Assembly: GCA_025937755.1 (NCBI GenBank) | Contig: JAICQR010000003.1 | Coordinates: forward strand, 1 to 58,151 | Length of the DNA: 58,151 nt | Origin: Gemmatimonadales bacterium | Lineage (GTDB): Bacteria; Gemmatimonadota; Gemmatimonadetes; Gemmatimonadales; GWC2-71-9 | Direction: 5' to 3' | Part shown: positions 15,397-24,380 of the stretch, piece after piece | Layout: each line of letters begins with the position of its first letter | Position numbering within the stretch: the stretch's first letter is position 1 | Notes under the pieces: model-generated | Told to the model about the DNA's origin: nothing | Seen by the model: only the letters and a program-made list of their open reading frames with translations | Database searches by the model: none | Program-made: the position numbers and the translations under genes

Positions 15397-16788
15397 ATGC
15401 TGCACTTGTCGCGCATCCGGGCGGCCCAGACAACGCTGCTGCTGACTGTCAGCCTCGGCCACAGCGCTCCCGGCAGCGCCCAATCCCTTCCAACCGACAC
15501 CGCAGCCAGGCCATCAGTCATCCTGATTCTCATGGATGACATGGGCTATGGCGACCTCGCCAGCTACGGCGCTCCCGACGTTCGCACTCCGAATATCGAT
15601 CGCCTCGCACGTGAGGGTGTCCGTTTGACCGATGCCTACGCCAACGGTGCCGTCTGCACGCCTACCCGTGTCGCCCTCATCACGGGGCGATACCAGCAGC
15701 GGACCGGACTGGAATGGGTGCTGGAAGCGATGCCCGGACATCGGGAGCTGGGTCTCGCACCAACCGGTGCCTCACTGCCTGCGTTGCTCAAGGGCAACGG
15801 GTACGCCACTGCCCTCTTCGGCAAGTGGCACCTTGGCTGGAAGCCCGAGTACTCGCCCAACCGCCACGGGTTCGATGAGTTCTACGGCTTTCTCAGCGGC
15901 GCGCACTCCTACTACACCAACCGGGCCGAGGTCCGGGGCGCCGGGGGCGGCCTGCCCGATCTTTTCGAGAACGCTCGACCAGTCGAGGCCACCGGGTATC
16001 TGACCGATGTCGTAACCCAGCGGGCCGTGGACTTCATCTCCCGTCATGCCGCTGAGCCGTTCTTCCTCGAAGTCGCCTACAATGCGGTGCACTGGCCCTT
16101 CGAACGCCCCGACAGCGCCGCCGCTGAGGCGGCGCGAAGCGGCTCGCGGCCACTGCTCCAGATGCCGGACGACCCACATCCTGCCACGCGTCAGGACTAC
16201 ACCCGGATCCTCGAGCGGGCCGACTACGGGGTGGGCGAAATCCTGGCGGCTCTCGACAGCCTCGGCCTCTCCAGCTCGACTCTGGTCATCTTCACCAGCG
16301 ACAACGGTGGGGAGTGGCTGTCGCGCAATGCACCGCTCACCAATCGAAAGGGAACGCTGTGGGAAGGCGGGATCCGGGTGCCGCTTATCCTGCGCTGGCC
16401 TGATGCGCTTCCCGCCGGGCAGACATCATCACAGGTTGCTATCACCATGGACCTCACGGCGTCGATCCTCGCGGCGACGAACACTCGAGCGCCCGCCGGT
16501 CATCGCCTGGACGGGATCAACATTCTGCCGGTGCTGCGAGGGGAGACCGAGCGCGTCGGGCGCGATCTCTATTGGCGGGTCAACCGGCCTGACCGTCGCC
16601 AGCGTGCGATCCGGTCAGGCGGCTGGAAGCTGCTGCAGGACGCCGATTCGCTCGAACTCTTCGACCTGCGCCACGACCCGGGTGAGCGGAGCGACCTAGC
16701 CGCCCAGCACCCGGACGTTGTGAGCCGGCTCCGGCTCATGGTCGATCAGTGGGAAGCGGAGGTGAATCAGGACAGTGTCAGCCGATAG
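15397..16788 (+). CDS. Secreted arylsulfatase
   Basis: A 463-aa sulfatase with a cleavable signal peptide (hydrophobic core, then GSAQS). The metal-binding VILILMDDMGYGD and the sulfatase signature CTPTRVALITGRY are present; its first Cys (~87) must be oxidised to formylglycine. GKWHLGW and TSDNGG complete the family pattern. The substrate is an unknown sulfate ester. No formylglycine-generating enzyme lies in the window. Confidence 0.92.
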   Translation: MLHLSRIRAAQTTLLLTVSLGHSAPGSAQSLPTDTAARPSVILILMDDMGYGDLASYGAPDVRTPNIDRLAREGVRLTDAYANGAVCTPTRVALITGRYQQRTGLEWVLEAMPGHRELGLAPTGASLPALLKGNGYATALFGKWHLGWKPEYSPNRHGFDEFYGFLSGAHSYYTNRAEVRGAGGGLPDLFENARPVEATGYLTDVVTQRAVDFISRHAAEPFFLEVAYNAVHWPFERPDSAAAEAARSGSRPLLQMPDDPHPATRQDYTRILERADYGVGEILAALDSLGLSSSTLVIFTSDNGGEWLSRNAPLTNRKGTLWEGGIRVPLILRWPDALPAGQTSSQVAITMDLTASILAATNTRAPAGHRLDGINILPVLRGETERVGRDLYWRVNRPDRRQRAIRSGGWKLLQDADSLELFDLRHDPGERSDLAAQHPDVVSRLRLMVDQWEAEVNQDSVSR

Positions 16789-16800
16789 GAGGAATCGATC

Positions 16801-17178
16801 ATGTCAAGCGTCAGCGTGCGGTACATAATCAACGACGTCGCAGCGGCAATGCAGTTCTATGCCTCCATACTCGGCTTCACGGTGGAGCACGACGCCTCCC
16901 CGGCATTCGTGGCTGTCGCGCGCGATGGCGTCCGCCTGTTGCTGAGTGGAGACGGAAGTTCGGGAAAGAAAACGCTCGCCGATGGCCGAACGCAGGAGGC
17001 GGGCGGCTGGAACCGGCTCAATATCGAAGTAGCCGATCTCCCGGCGGAAGTTGCCCGGCTCAAGGCTGCGGGCGTGCCTTTCCGGACTCCCGAGATCGTC
17101 AGTGGCCCTGGCGGTTCGCAGGTCATCATCGATGACCCGTCCGGCAACCCGGTGGAGCTGTTCCAGCCGAGGTCGTAG
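16801..17178 (+). CDS. VOC (glyoxalase/bleomycin resistance) superfamily protein
   Basis: A 125-aa vicinal-oxygen-chelate fold protein: DVAAAMQFYASILGFTVEHD at the N-terminus and DPSGNPVELFQPRS at the C-terminus. AGGAGG lies before ATG 16801, 12 nt after the sulfatase stop, so it is likely co-transcribed. The catalytic activity is unknown. Confidence 0.88.
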   Translation: MSSVSVRYIINDVAAAMQFYASILGFTVEHDASPAFVAVARDGVRLLLSGDGSSGKKTLADGRTQEAGGWNRLNIEVADLPAEVARLKAAGVPFRTPEIVSGPGGSQVIIDDPSGNPVELFQPRS

Positions 17179-17184
17179 CTCCGG

Positions 17185-17583
17185 CTATCGCGCTGCCGCG
17201 CGATTCACTTGCACTGCCTCGCGAATCAGTGCCTCGAACGCTGTCGGGTCGAGTTCCTCACCTTCGTGAATGTCGATGGCGCGCCGGGTGTTGCCCTCAA
17301 GGCTCGCATTGAACAGCCCGGACGGGTCATGCAGCGACGCGCCTTTCATGAAGGTGAGCTTGACCGCGTTCCGGTAGCTCTCGCCAGTGCAGATCTGCCC
17401 GTTGTCAGACCACACTGGCACCCCCCGCCATCGCCACTCCTCGACCACGTCAGGGTCAGCCTGCTTGATGAGCCTGCGCACCCGGGCGAGCGCCTCGCCT
17501 CGCCAGTCGGCCAGTTCCGCAATGCGCTCATCGATCTTCCGGGACGCTGAGTCCCCGCTGGTTACCGCAGCTGTCTTCTTCAT
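17185..17583 (-). CDS. DUF1801 (YdhG-like) protein
   Basis: A 132-aa cytosolic protein with the DUF1801 pattern: ARVRRLIKQADPDVVEEWRW, GVPVWSDNGQICT and KLTFMKGASLHDP. The family has no settled function. It follows a truncated SRPBCC gene on the same strand; DUF1801 and SRPBCC genes often travel with ArsR regulators, as here. It converges with the VOC gene, with only 6 nt between them. Confidence 0.85.
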   Translation of the reverse strand: MKKTAAVTSGDSASRKIDERIAELADWRGEALARVRRLIKQADPDVVEEWRWRGVPVWSDNGQICTGESYRNAVKLTFMKGASLHDPSGLFNASLEGNTRRAIDIHEGEELDPTAFEALIREAVQVNRAAAR

Positions 17584-17589
17584 GACAAG

Positions 17590-17973
17590 TCATCCCGATG
17601 TGAATGCCGCCGCCTGCTCCAATTGGAAGCATACGGAAGCGCGAACAGGAACAATCCGGTGAACATCAGCAGGAAAAGTGGCGGCAACGGCGAGTAGGTG
17701 ATGAAAGCGGGCGGCTGCTGGCCCCCGCGTACGGCGAGCGCCACGAAGTTGGCAGTTCACGACACCATCCCACCCAGGCTGCGGATCGGTCCTGAAGCTG
17801 AACAGTGTTCCCGGCTCGAGTTCGAGTTCGAGCTCGACCACCGGCAGCAGCCACTGGGTGAGCAGGGCAGGATCGGTGAGCGCACGCCACACGTTCTCCG
17901 GCGGGTGCTGCAGGTCGAACTCGAATGCCAGCGAGTCCGATTGCGCCGGGGCGGTGTTGTCTACCAGGGTCAT
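17590..17973 (-). pseudogene. Truncated SRPBCC (AHSA1-like) gene fused to a membrane-protein remnant
   Basis: The frame starts like a normal AHSA1/SRPBCC gene (FEFDLQHPPENVWRALTDPALLTQWL, then PGWDGVV) and its ATG overlaps the ArsR stop (ATGA). After about 75 residues the SRPBCC similarity stops near 17757. From there another frame on the same strand reads as the C-terminal end of a membrane protein (AFITYSPLPPLFLLMFTGLF and onward). The remaining ~50 residues of the nominal product are therefore out of frame with what the DNA once encoded. It looks like a deletion junction that removed most of the SRPBCC domain and the front of a neighbouring gene. Confidence 0.65.
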
Positions 17974-18302
17974 TTGTCCATCCTTTCCAGCAGCTGATCG
18001 AGCCGGGCGACGTGCTGGGGCCAGAACGCGCGATAGTGCGCGAGCCAGTCGATCAGCGGCTTGATGCCGCTCGGCTCCACCCGGTAATAGACGTGGCGCC
18101 CGTCCCGCCGGCGGTTCACCAGCCCGGCGCCTCTCAGCGCCGAGAGGTGCTGGGACACCGCTGGCTGGGAAATATCGAAGCGGGCGGTGAGTTCGTTGAC
18201 CGCTGCCTCGCCCCGGGTCAGCGACTCGAAGAGGGCCCGGCGGCTGGGGTCGGCCAGCGCCTGGAAGATCCGGTCCTGGGGGGCGGTAGTTGGCATAGCC
18301 AT
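17970..18302 (-). CDS. ArsR-family transcription regulator
   Basis: A 110-aa ArsR/SmtB winged-helix repressor: RIFQALADPSRRALFESL, then ISQPAVSQHLSALRGAGLV and a RRDGRHVYYRV wing. No metal-binding Cys cluster is present, as in the subgroup that regulates AHSA1/SRPBCC genes. It overlaps the truncated SRPBCC gene (ATGA). An imperfect palindrome sits just upstream and probably mediates autorepression. ATG 18302 or 18296 may be used. Confidence 0.9.
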   Translation of the reverse strand: MAMPTTAPQDRIFQALADPSRRALFESLTRGEAAVNELTARFDISQPAVSQHLSALRGAGLVNRRRDGRHVYYRVEPSGIKPLIDWLAHYRAFWPQHVARLDQLLERMDK

Positions 18303-18323
18303 ATATAAGCGATGACTTATGTA
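18302..18323. promoter_or_regulatory. Candidate ArsR operator
   Basis: ATAAG-N6-CTTAT (18305-18320) extends to a 7-of-8 match on each side (TATATAAG / CTTATGTA). The size and AT-rich imperfect symmetry match ArsR-family sites, and it sits at the start codon of the regulator. Confidence 0.5.
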
Positions 18324-18405
18324 TGGTCAAGTGGGGTCTCGTGCGAAGGTTGCGTTAAAGTACTTTGCCATATAAAGTATCCGCGACTATCAACTGCGAG
18401 CCCTG

Positions 18406-19995
18406 ATGCGACTCCCCGTCACCCGTTCCGTCCTTGCCCGACGCGCCCTCGTTGGCGCGGTGGTGCTCGGTGTTCTTGCCGACCCGCTGCTCCGGAATGG
18501 CTACTGGGGGCTCGGGCTGGGAGTGTGGCTCGGGGCCTTCGCGGCCCTGGTGGTTGTGCTGGCTCAACAGCAGCGTCGGCGGCTCTCGGCGGAGAGCCGA
18601 CTCTGGCTTGCTGTCGCGCTGACCTTTGCCGCCTGCATGGCATGGCGCGACAGCGAACTACTCCATGCGTTCAACCTCCTGGCCATGCTCGGCGCGCTCG
18701 TCATGCTGGCCATGAGCCTCAATGCCATACCGGTGGCAGGGGTTGGCATTGCCCGGATGCGCGACCTGATCGTCTCCGGGTTCGGCACCGCGCTCGAGGT
18801 CTCGTTTGGCGCGGTGCCGCTTGCGTTCCGCGATGCCGAGCTCGGTGCCACACTGGTGCCGTCCTCCGCCGGCTTGCGGGTCACCCGGGCGCTGGCGCTC
18901 ACCACGCCCGTCGTGCTGGTGTTCGCCATGCTTCTCGCCCAGGCCGACCCGGTATTCGGATCGCTGTTCACGCTGCCGGAGCTGCAGCTCGAGGAGTTGA
19001 TGTCGCATGTCGTGATTGCGGGCTTCTTCGGCTGGGTCGTGGCCGGCTGGCTACGTCGCGCACTGCTGGCCCGGCCGATGCGCAACGATACGCATCACAC
19101 ACCGGATCGCGAGTCCGCGCTGGCGTTCAATCTGGAAGTCACCGATGTGAAGTTTGCGCTTGGCGCGCTGAACCTGTTGTTCCTCGTCTTCGTGCTGGTT
19201 CAGCTGGGCTGGCTCTTCGGGGGGGAGGATCTGGTCCTTCGCACCACCGGGCTTGGCTACGCTGAATATGCGAGGCGGGGCTTCTTCGAGCTGACCCTGG
19301 TGGCCGGGCTCCTGCTGCCGCTGCTGCTTGGTGCCCATGCCCTCATTCCATCGACCGATGGGCGCACGCTCCGACTGTTCCGCCGGCTTGCGCTTCCGCT
19401 GGTAGTCCTGCTTGGGGCCATCATGGTCTCGGCGTTTGCGCGCATGCAGCTGTACGTCCAGTACTATGGGATCTCAACCGACCGGCTGTACGCCACCGCA
19501 GTGATGGTGTGGCTGGCGATCGTGTTCGCGTGGCTGATGGCGACTGTATTGCGCTCCCGGCCGAGGAAGTTCGCCGCGGGGTTTGTGGCCAGCGGGTTCC
19601 TCGTCCTGCTTGTGCTTAACGTTCTCAATCCTGACAGGCTGGTCGCCCGGGCCAATCTGGCGCGGGGTGAGGCGGAACGAACCGGCGCGACAGGACCAGA
19701 TCCGGAGTACCTGGCGTCGCTGGGCGGCAACGCAGTTCCGCTGCTGGTGGATGCGTTGCTCGCCGGCGATCGGCCTGCCGGCGCCGATGAGGCTGGGGCC
19801 CGCTGCGCCGCTGCGCAGCGCCTGCTGGAGCGCTGGGCTGGGGAGCGTCGCGCGGAGATGACCCGCAGCTGGGCACAGTGGAACGCCGCGCGGAGCAAGG
19901 CAATGGAGGCCGTCGGATCCACTGAAGCGGCGCTGCACCGGCTGGTGGTTGCCGCCTGCCCGAACAGCATGCAGGTTATCCAGTCGAACAATTGA
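18406..19995 (+). CDS. DUF4173/DUF4153 polytopic membrane protein
   Basis: A 529-aa integral membrane protein with about ten helices. The segment DVKFALGALNLLFLVFVLVQ followed by LGYAEYARRGFFELTLVAG is typical of DUF4173 proteins, whose function is unknown. The ~120-residue C-terminal tail is soluble and helical. A 7-3-7 inverted repeat lies immediately after the stop. Confidence 0.85.
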   Translation: MRLPVTRSVLARRALVGAVVLGVLADPLLRNGYWGLGLGVWLGAFAALVVVLAQQQRRRLSAESRLWLAVALTFAACMAWRDSELLHAFNLLAMLGALVMLAMSLNAIPVAGVGIARMRDLIVSGFGTALEVSFGAVPLAFRDAELGATLVPSSAGLRVTRALALTTPVVLVFAMLLAQADPVFGSLFTLPELQLEELMSHVVIAGFFGWVVAGWLRRALLARPMRNDTHHTPDRESALAFNLEVTDVKFALGALNLLFLVFVLVQLGWLFGGEDLVLRTTGLGYAEYARRGFFELTLVAGLLLPLLLGAHALIPSTDGRTLRLFRRLALPLVVLLGAIMVSAFARMQLYVQYYGISTDRLYATAVMVWLAIVFAWLMATVLRSRPRKFAAGFVASGFLVLLVLNVLNPDRLVARANLARGEAERTGATGPDPEYLASLGGNAVPLLVDALLAGDRPAGADEAGARCAAAQRLLERWAGERRAEMTRSWAQWNAARSKAMEAVGSTEAALHRLVVAACPNSMQVIQSNN

Positions 19996-19996
19996 T

Positions 19997-20013
19997 AGCA
20001 TGTGCTACATGCT
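19997..20013. terminator. Small inverted repeat after the DUF4173 gene
   Basis: AGCATGT-GCT-ACATGCT begins two bases after the stop codon. It could be a weak terminator stem or an operator for the next gene. It has no T-run. Confidence 0.3.
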
Positions 20014-20041
20014 GGGCGAGCCGGTTCCCTGAAGGTGATAC

Positions 20042-20194
20042 ATGATTCGCAAGCTTGCCGACGGCCGCTATCGGCTCTACTCCCGGAAGAAGAACCCGAA
20101 GACCGGCAAGCGCCGCAACCTTGGCACCTTTGCCAGCCGAGCCGCTGCCGAGAAGCACGAGCGCGCGGTGCAATACTTCAAGCGGCGCAGCTGA
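20042..20194 (+). CDS. Small basic protein (MIRKLxxGxYRLYSRKK type)
   Basis: A 50-aa Lys/Arg-rich protein that starts MIRKLADGRYRLYSRKKNPK, followed by TGKRRNLGTF and AAEKHERAVQYFKR. Short proteins of this pattern are widespread in bacteria. The beta-turn-helix look resembles the N-terminal arm of integrases, so nucleic-acid binding is plausible but unproven. GAAGGTG precedes ATG 20042. Confidence 0.75.
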   Translation: MIRKLADGRYRLYSRKKNPKTGKRRNLGTFASRAAAEKHERAVQYFKRRS

Positions 20195-20285
20195 GTCCGA
20201 GCCCGGCCTGGGGCTGTGTGACGCAGCGCACCGCGGGGGCGCAATCCCCCGCGCTAGCGTGGCGATGCTGGTAAGGAAGGTCGCG

Positions 20286-21455
20286 ATGGCGCGAGGTCGC
20301 AGGATTGCCTGGTTCATTGCCGGATTGATCGCCGTACTGGTGATTGTTCTGGCTTATCGCGCCGGTCAGCGTCCATGGCCCGAGCCGGTGCTTTCCACGG
20401 ACATCGAACGCCAGGGCCGCGACATATTCCGGGACGAGACGTTCGGCGACGAGAAGTTCTGGACGGACACGGCCCGGCTGCACGACGTGATCGATCGCGA
20501 GCTGCAGCCGATCGAGGCGCTTCGGCTTGGACTCAAGGTCGATCTGGATCGGCTGAATCTCCTGCAGTTCGTGTTGCACAATCCCCTGGGAACAAGCGGC
20601 ACCGAGGAACTCCTGCGGCAGAACGCCGTGGTGGGAGTTCGCGGAACCTTTGATGCCGATGGCAAGCTGGTTCGTGTCGGCATTACCTGTGCGCTCTGCC
20701 ATTCCACAGTAGACAACGCACTGCTCCCCGGCATCGGCCACCGGCTTGATGGCTGGCCCAATCGCAGCCTTGAGGTCGGCAAAATCCTGGCGATGCTTCC
20801 GGTCTTCACCGCCGAGCAAAGGGACGTCCTGCGCCGCTGGCCCAGGGGAACCTACGATCCGCGATTCAGCGCCGACGGGATGAGCACGCCCCTGGTACTG
20901 CCCCCGGCATATGGGCTCGCCCGCGTGGACAATGAGACCTACACCGCCGAAGGGCCGATTTCCTACTGGAATGCCTATGTCGCCGTCACCCAGATGCATG
21001 GACAGGGCAACTTTGCCGATCCTCGAATCGGAGTGGACATTGTTCAGACTTCCGACCGGGTGACGCCGCACCTGGCCGCCTTGCGTGCCTATCAGCACGC
21101 CCTGCCCGCGCCGCGGGATGACAATGGAATACTCAGTGCTGCGGCCGAGCGGGGAAAGCTCGTGTTCGACGGTGCCTGCGCCAACTGTCATGTGGGCGGC
21201 AGCGGCACCGACAACAATGCCGGAGTGCTGCATGATCCATCAGAAACGGGCATGAACGCGGACTACGCCGGCCGAACCAGCCAGAAGCGCTACCGGACCA
21301 CGCCGTTGCGCGGGCTCCGGCACCACCCTCCATATTTTCACGATGGCAGTGCCGCAACCCTGACAGACGTCGTAGCCCACTACGAGCGGGCACGGCGCCT
21401 GGCGTTTACCGAGTCGCAGCGACGTGACCTGGTGGCATACCTCAAATCATTGTGA
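20286..21455 (+). CDS. Dihaem cytochrome c, peroxidase/MauG-like
   Basis: A 389-aa membrane-anchored protein with one N-terminal helix and two c-type haem motifs, CALCH (~136) and CANCH (~298). Its layout recalls bacterial cytochrome c peroxidases and related dihaem proteins. It ends with a TPLRGLRHHPPYFHDGS motif typical of that group, in which a Met/His region supplies a distal ligand. Electron acceptor or substrate unknown. ATG 20286 has AAGGAAGG five bases upstream, better than the in-frame ATG 20265. Confidence 0.85.
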   Translation: MARGRRIAWFIAGLIAVLVIVLAYRAGQRPWPEPVLSTDIERQGRDIFRDETFGDEKFWTDTARLHDVIDRELQPIEALRLGLKVDLDRLNLLQFVLHNPLGTSGTEELLRQNAVVGVRGTFDADGKLVRVGITCALCHSTVDNALLPGIGHRLDGWPNRSLEVGKILAMLPVFTAEQRDVLRRWPRGTYDPRFSADGMSTPLVLPPAYGLARVDNETYTAEGPISYWNAYVAVTQMHGQGNFADPRIGVDIVQTSDRVTPHLAALRAYQHALPAPRDDNGILSAAAERGKLVFDGACANCHVGGSGTDNNAGVLHDPSETGMNADYAGRTSQKRYRTTPLRGLRHHPPYFHDGSAATLTDVVAHYERARRLAFTESQRRDLVAYLKSL

Positions 21456-21548
21456 AGGTCAGGCAGGTCGGGGATGAGAGTGCGGGTTGCCCATCGGTGG
21501 CGCAGCCTGCACCTTACCATTCGTCATACCTTGCCCTCGGGAGTATTC

Positions 21549-22016
21549 ATGCGACAGCTGCTGGTCATGGCCTGCCTGGTGCTGGGCACCGTCCCCCCAA
21601 TTCATGCCCAACAGGAGAGCAGCATGACGGCTCGCGGCACATTTGAAGTGAAAGTGACCCCGTTTGCTCCCGACGACAGCACCGATGCCTCCATCGGGCG
21701 GCTCGCACTCGACAAGGAATTCCGCGGCGACCTCGTGGCCCACGGCAGCGGCCAGATGCTCGGCGTGCAATCGCCGGTCGAGGGCTCGGCCGGCTATGTC
21801 GCCATGGAACGCGTCACCGGGACATTGCATGGCAGGCAGGGCAGCTTCGTGCTCCAGCACCTCGGCCGGATGCAGGGCAGCAACATGGAACTTCGGGTGC
21901 AGGTGGTGCCCGACTCGGGCACCGATGCGCTCACCGGGATCGCAGGCAGCATGACGATCATCATCGAAGGCGGCAAGCACACCTACCAGTTTGACTACAC
22001 TCTTCCCGGCATCTAG
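21549..22016 (+). CDS. Secreted DUF3224 protein
   Basis: A 155-aa protein with a signal peptide (MRQLLVMACLVLG and on to IHAQ) and a DUF3224 beta-barrel-like domain: GTFEVKVTPF, LDKEFRGDLVAHGSGQML, GYVAMERVTGTLHGRQGSF and GIAGSMTI. The function is unknown. Most relatives are cytosolic; the leader here suggests export. ATG 21549 has GGGAG upstream. Confidence 0.85.
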   Translation: MRQLLVMACLVLGTVPPIHAQQESSMTARGTFEVKVTPFAPDDSTDASIGRLALDKEFRGDLVAHGSGQMLGVQSPVEGSAGYVAMERVTGTLHGRQGSFVLQHLGRMQGSNMELRVQVVPDSGTDALTGIAGSMTIIIEGGKHTYQFDYTLPGI

Positions 22017-22024
22017 GGATTCCC

Positions 22025-22528
22025 ATGGCTGAATACACCGCAGTGATCGAATGGGACCGGGGTGGGGCTCCATTCCTGGATCATCGATACAGCCGAGCAC
22101 ATCGCTGGCTGTTCGACGGCGGAGTGGAGGTGGCAGCGTCGTCCTCGCCCCACGTCGTGCCGCTGCCGATGTCGCTTGCGGAAGCCGTGGATCCAGAGGA
22201 GGCATTCGTGGCCAGCCTCTCGAGCTGTCACATGCTCTGGTTCCTGGCGATCGCGGCGAAGCGTGGTTTTGTGGTGGATGCGTATCGCGATCAGGCGGTG
22301 GGCGAGTTGGCGCGGGATGAGGCCGGCAATCTGATGATGTCGCGGGTGACGTTCCGGCCCGAAGTGAGCTTCAGCGGCCACCCTCACCCCACCGACGACG
22401 AGCAGACGGCGATGCACCACGAAGCCCACGATCAGTGCTTCATTGCTCGCTCGGTTCGCACCGAGGTGCGCTGCGAGCCGGTCTATGGCAACGTGGATTC
22501 GCGACTGAGCGTCATGCCCATGAAGTGA
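22025..22528 (+). CDS. OsmC-family peroxiredoxin-like protein
   Basis: A 167-aa OsmC/Ohr-fold protein. The first redox Cys is in SLSSCHMLWFL and the second in HDQCFIARSV, the spacing used by this family to reduce organic hydroperoxides. It is 8 nt downstream of the DUF3224 gene and likely co-transcribed. Its 3' end overlaps the convergent neighbour by 46 nt. Confidence 0.9.
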   Translation: MAEYTAVIEWDRGGAPFLDHRYSRAHRWLFDGGVEVAASSSPHVVPLPMSLAEAVDPEEAFVASLSSCHMLWFLAIAAKRGFVVDAYRDQAVGELARDEAGNLMMSRVTFRPEVSFSGHPHPTDDEQTAMHHEAHDQCFIARSVRTEVRCEPVYGNVDSRLSVMPMK

Positions 22529-23013
22529 AACCAGGTGGCGCCGCTGTCGCGGGAGGCGTAGCCATCCTCCTGCCAGCGGCCGTCAGCCCCGAGGGTCATC
22601 TCGTACTTGATCCGCCCGGCGCGCGGATCGGCGAAGCCCCAGGTGACACTGCTGTCGGTGGCAGTGATCTCGAGATCGATCCAGCGGCCTTCGGCGGTGA
22701 AGGCCCGCATCGCCATGCCGGTGCCGTCCCGGTTTCGATGCACCACCGCGAATGCGTGGTGGACCGTGTCGGTGACGCCATCCCGGATGGCGGTGCCAAG
22801 CCCCCGGATGGCGATGACCGTGCCGCCCGCCTCGGGCGTCACCCATTCCTCCTGACGGAGCTGCTGCCGGCCTTCCGGGCCGCGGATCATCCACGCGTCG
22901 CCCGTCCAGTGGCCGCTCAGCTTGGCGAAGACCCCCAGATCGGCGACCGGCGCGTCCTGCGCCGCCAATGGTGAGCCGAGGCAGCAGAGAAGGAATGCGA
23001 GCGTTCCGCGCAT
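22483..23013 (-). CDS. Secreted protein of unknown function (DUF1579-like)
   Basis: A 176-aa protein with a signal peptide (LAFLLCCLGSPLAAQ). The mature part (LSGHWTGDAWMIRGPEGRQQ near the start, YEMTLGADGRW, ATWFHFMGMTL) is lipocalin-like, as in many DUF1579-type proteins. ATG 23013 is preferred over an in-frame start at 23061 because it gives a clean leader. It overlaps the osmC-like gene tail to tail. Confidence 0.7.
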   Translation of the reverse strand: MRGTLAFLLCCLGSPLAAQDAPVADLGVFAKLSGHWTGDAWMIRGPEGRQQLRQEEWVTPEAGGTVIAIRGLGTAIRDGVTDTVHHAFAVVHRNRDGTGMAMRAFTAEGRWIDLEITATDSSVTWGFADPRAGRIKYEMTLGADGRWQEDGYASRDSGATWFHFMGMTLSRESTLP

Positions 23014-23079
23014 GGTGCGCTCCGGGGTGTGGGTTACACAAGGTTCCTGTGCCCCTTCCATTCGTCTTGATGAAATCCG

Positions 23080-23862
23080 TCAGTCGTCGAACCGATGCGC
23101 GGTGCGCCGGACCCGCTCGGCCAGCTGGCCTGGAGTAAGCCCGGTCAGTGATGACACCTCGTGGCTCAGATGGGGCTGGTCCGCGTAGCCCCCGCGCGCC
23201 GCGATGTGGCTCAGCCGGCTGCCGGGTTCGAGCATACCGTGGGCTGCGCCGACGAAGCGGGCGATCCTGGCGTGCTGCTTGGGGGTGAGCCCGGTCGCGG
23301 CGCGAATCCGGCGGAGCAGTGTACGGGGTGCGACGCCGACGGCTGCGGCCACCTCCGTGAGCTGAATCCGCCCACTGGACCCGCGGATCGCCTGCAATGC
23401 GCTGACGACGACGGGGTCGGGCGGCGCGAGTTTGCCTATGTGCGGAAGGAAGAGCCGGTCCACCGCAGCTTGCGCCTGGGCGAGCGGCCCGGCGACAAGG
23501 GCGCTGCACACATCATCCGCTGCCACCGGTCCCAGTCGTGTCACCGGGACGGGCGCCCGACACAGCACCTCGGCGGCAACCTCCACCAGCAACGGCGCGG
23601 CCTCCGGCGCGAGACGAAGGCCGCGATAACTGGCGCCTGGCTCGCAGCGGACCACAAGAGGCTCGATCCGCGGCCCATAGGCGAAGACGCGCGCTGGTCC
23701 AGGCCCGGACTCGACCAGCACCACAAAGGCCTGGCCGTCCGGCGGCACGTGATGCTCGGACGGTGCGCTCGCCGATACGCGGAATTCCCAGCACCCGCGG
23801 ATCCAGGGGCGGAGCTGCGGGTCGGCGGCGACGGTAGTGTACGAGAAGACCGTGGGGTGCAT
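23080..23862 (-). CDS. AraC-family transcription regulator
   Basis: A 260-aa regulator with a DUF6597-type N-terminal domain ([26 protein letters not shown]) and a C-terminal double helix-turn-helix ([21 protein letters not shown] and onward). It is divergent from the acetyltransferase gene, with 35 nt between them, and may regulate it. Effector unknown. Confidence 0.88.
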   Translation of the reverse strand: MHPTVFSYTTVAADPQLRPWIRGCWEFRVSASAPSEHHVPPDGQAFVVLVESGPGPARVFAYGPRIEPLVVRCEPGASYRGLRLAPEAAPLLVEVAAEVLCRAPVPVTRLGPVAADDVCSALVAGPLAQAQAAVDRLFLPHIGKLAPPDPVVVSALQAIRGSSGRIQLTEVAAAVGVAPRTLLRRIRAATGLTPKQHARIARFVGAAHGMLEPGSRLSHIAARGGYADQPHLSHEVSSLTGLTPGQLAERVRRTAHRFDD

Positions 23863-23897
23863 TTGGAAATTTACAGTCGCCAGTTAAAGGATGCTTT

Positions 23898-24380
23898 ATG
23901 TCACGCACCATTGACTCTACGATTCATCAGCTGAGGCCCGGGGACGCGGACCTGGTGGATGGCCTGCTGAGCATGTTTGGTGAGGCCTTCAAGGAGGTGG
24001 ACACCTTCGGCAAGGCGCGCCCCGGCCCGGCCTATCGCGATCGGCTGCTGGGCAGCGACTATTTCATTGCGCTGGCGGCGGTGAAGGCAGGCGAAGTCGT
24101 GGGTGGTCTGGCCGCATATGAGTTGCAGAAGTTCGAGCAGGAACGGAGCGAGATCTACATTTACGACCTGGCGGTCGATGCGAAGCACCGGCGCGAGGGG
24201 ATCGCCACCGCGCTGATCGAGGAATTGCAGCGCATCGCAGCGATGCGCGGGGCCTACGTGATCTATGTCCAGGCCGATTACGGCGATGATCCCGCTATCG
24301 CGCTCTACACCAAGCTGGGCGCGCGCGAGGATGTGATGCACTTCGATATTCCGGTTCCGCAAATGGAGATGAGCCAGTGA
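23898..24380 (+). CDS. GNAT acetyltransferase of the AAC(3)-I type
   Basis: A 160-aa acetyltransferase closely resembling aminoglycoside 3-N-acetyltransferase type [38 protein letters not shown] (acetyl-CoA loop), [35 protein letters not shown]. The family acetylates gentamicin and fortimicin when acquired by pathogens. Here no integron or transposon surrounds it, so it is probably a resident chromosomal homologue whose natural substrate may differ. The next gene starts within its stop (GTGA). Confidence 0.88.
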   Translation: MSRTIDSTIHQLRPGDADLVDGLLSMFGEAFKEVDTFGKARPGPAYRDRLLGSDYFIALAAVKAGEVVGGLAAYELQKFEQERSEIYIYDLAVDAKHRREGIATALIEELQRIAAMRGAYVIYVQADYGDDPAIALYTKLGAREDVMHFDIPVPQMEMSQ

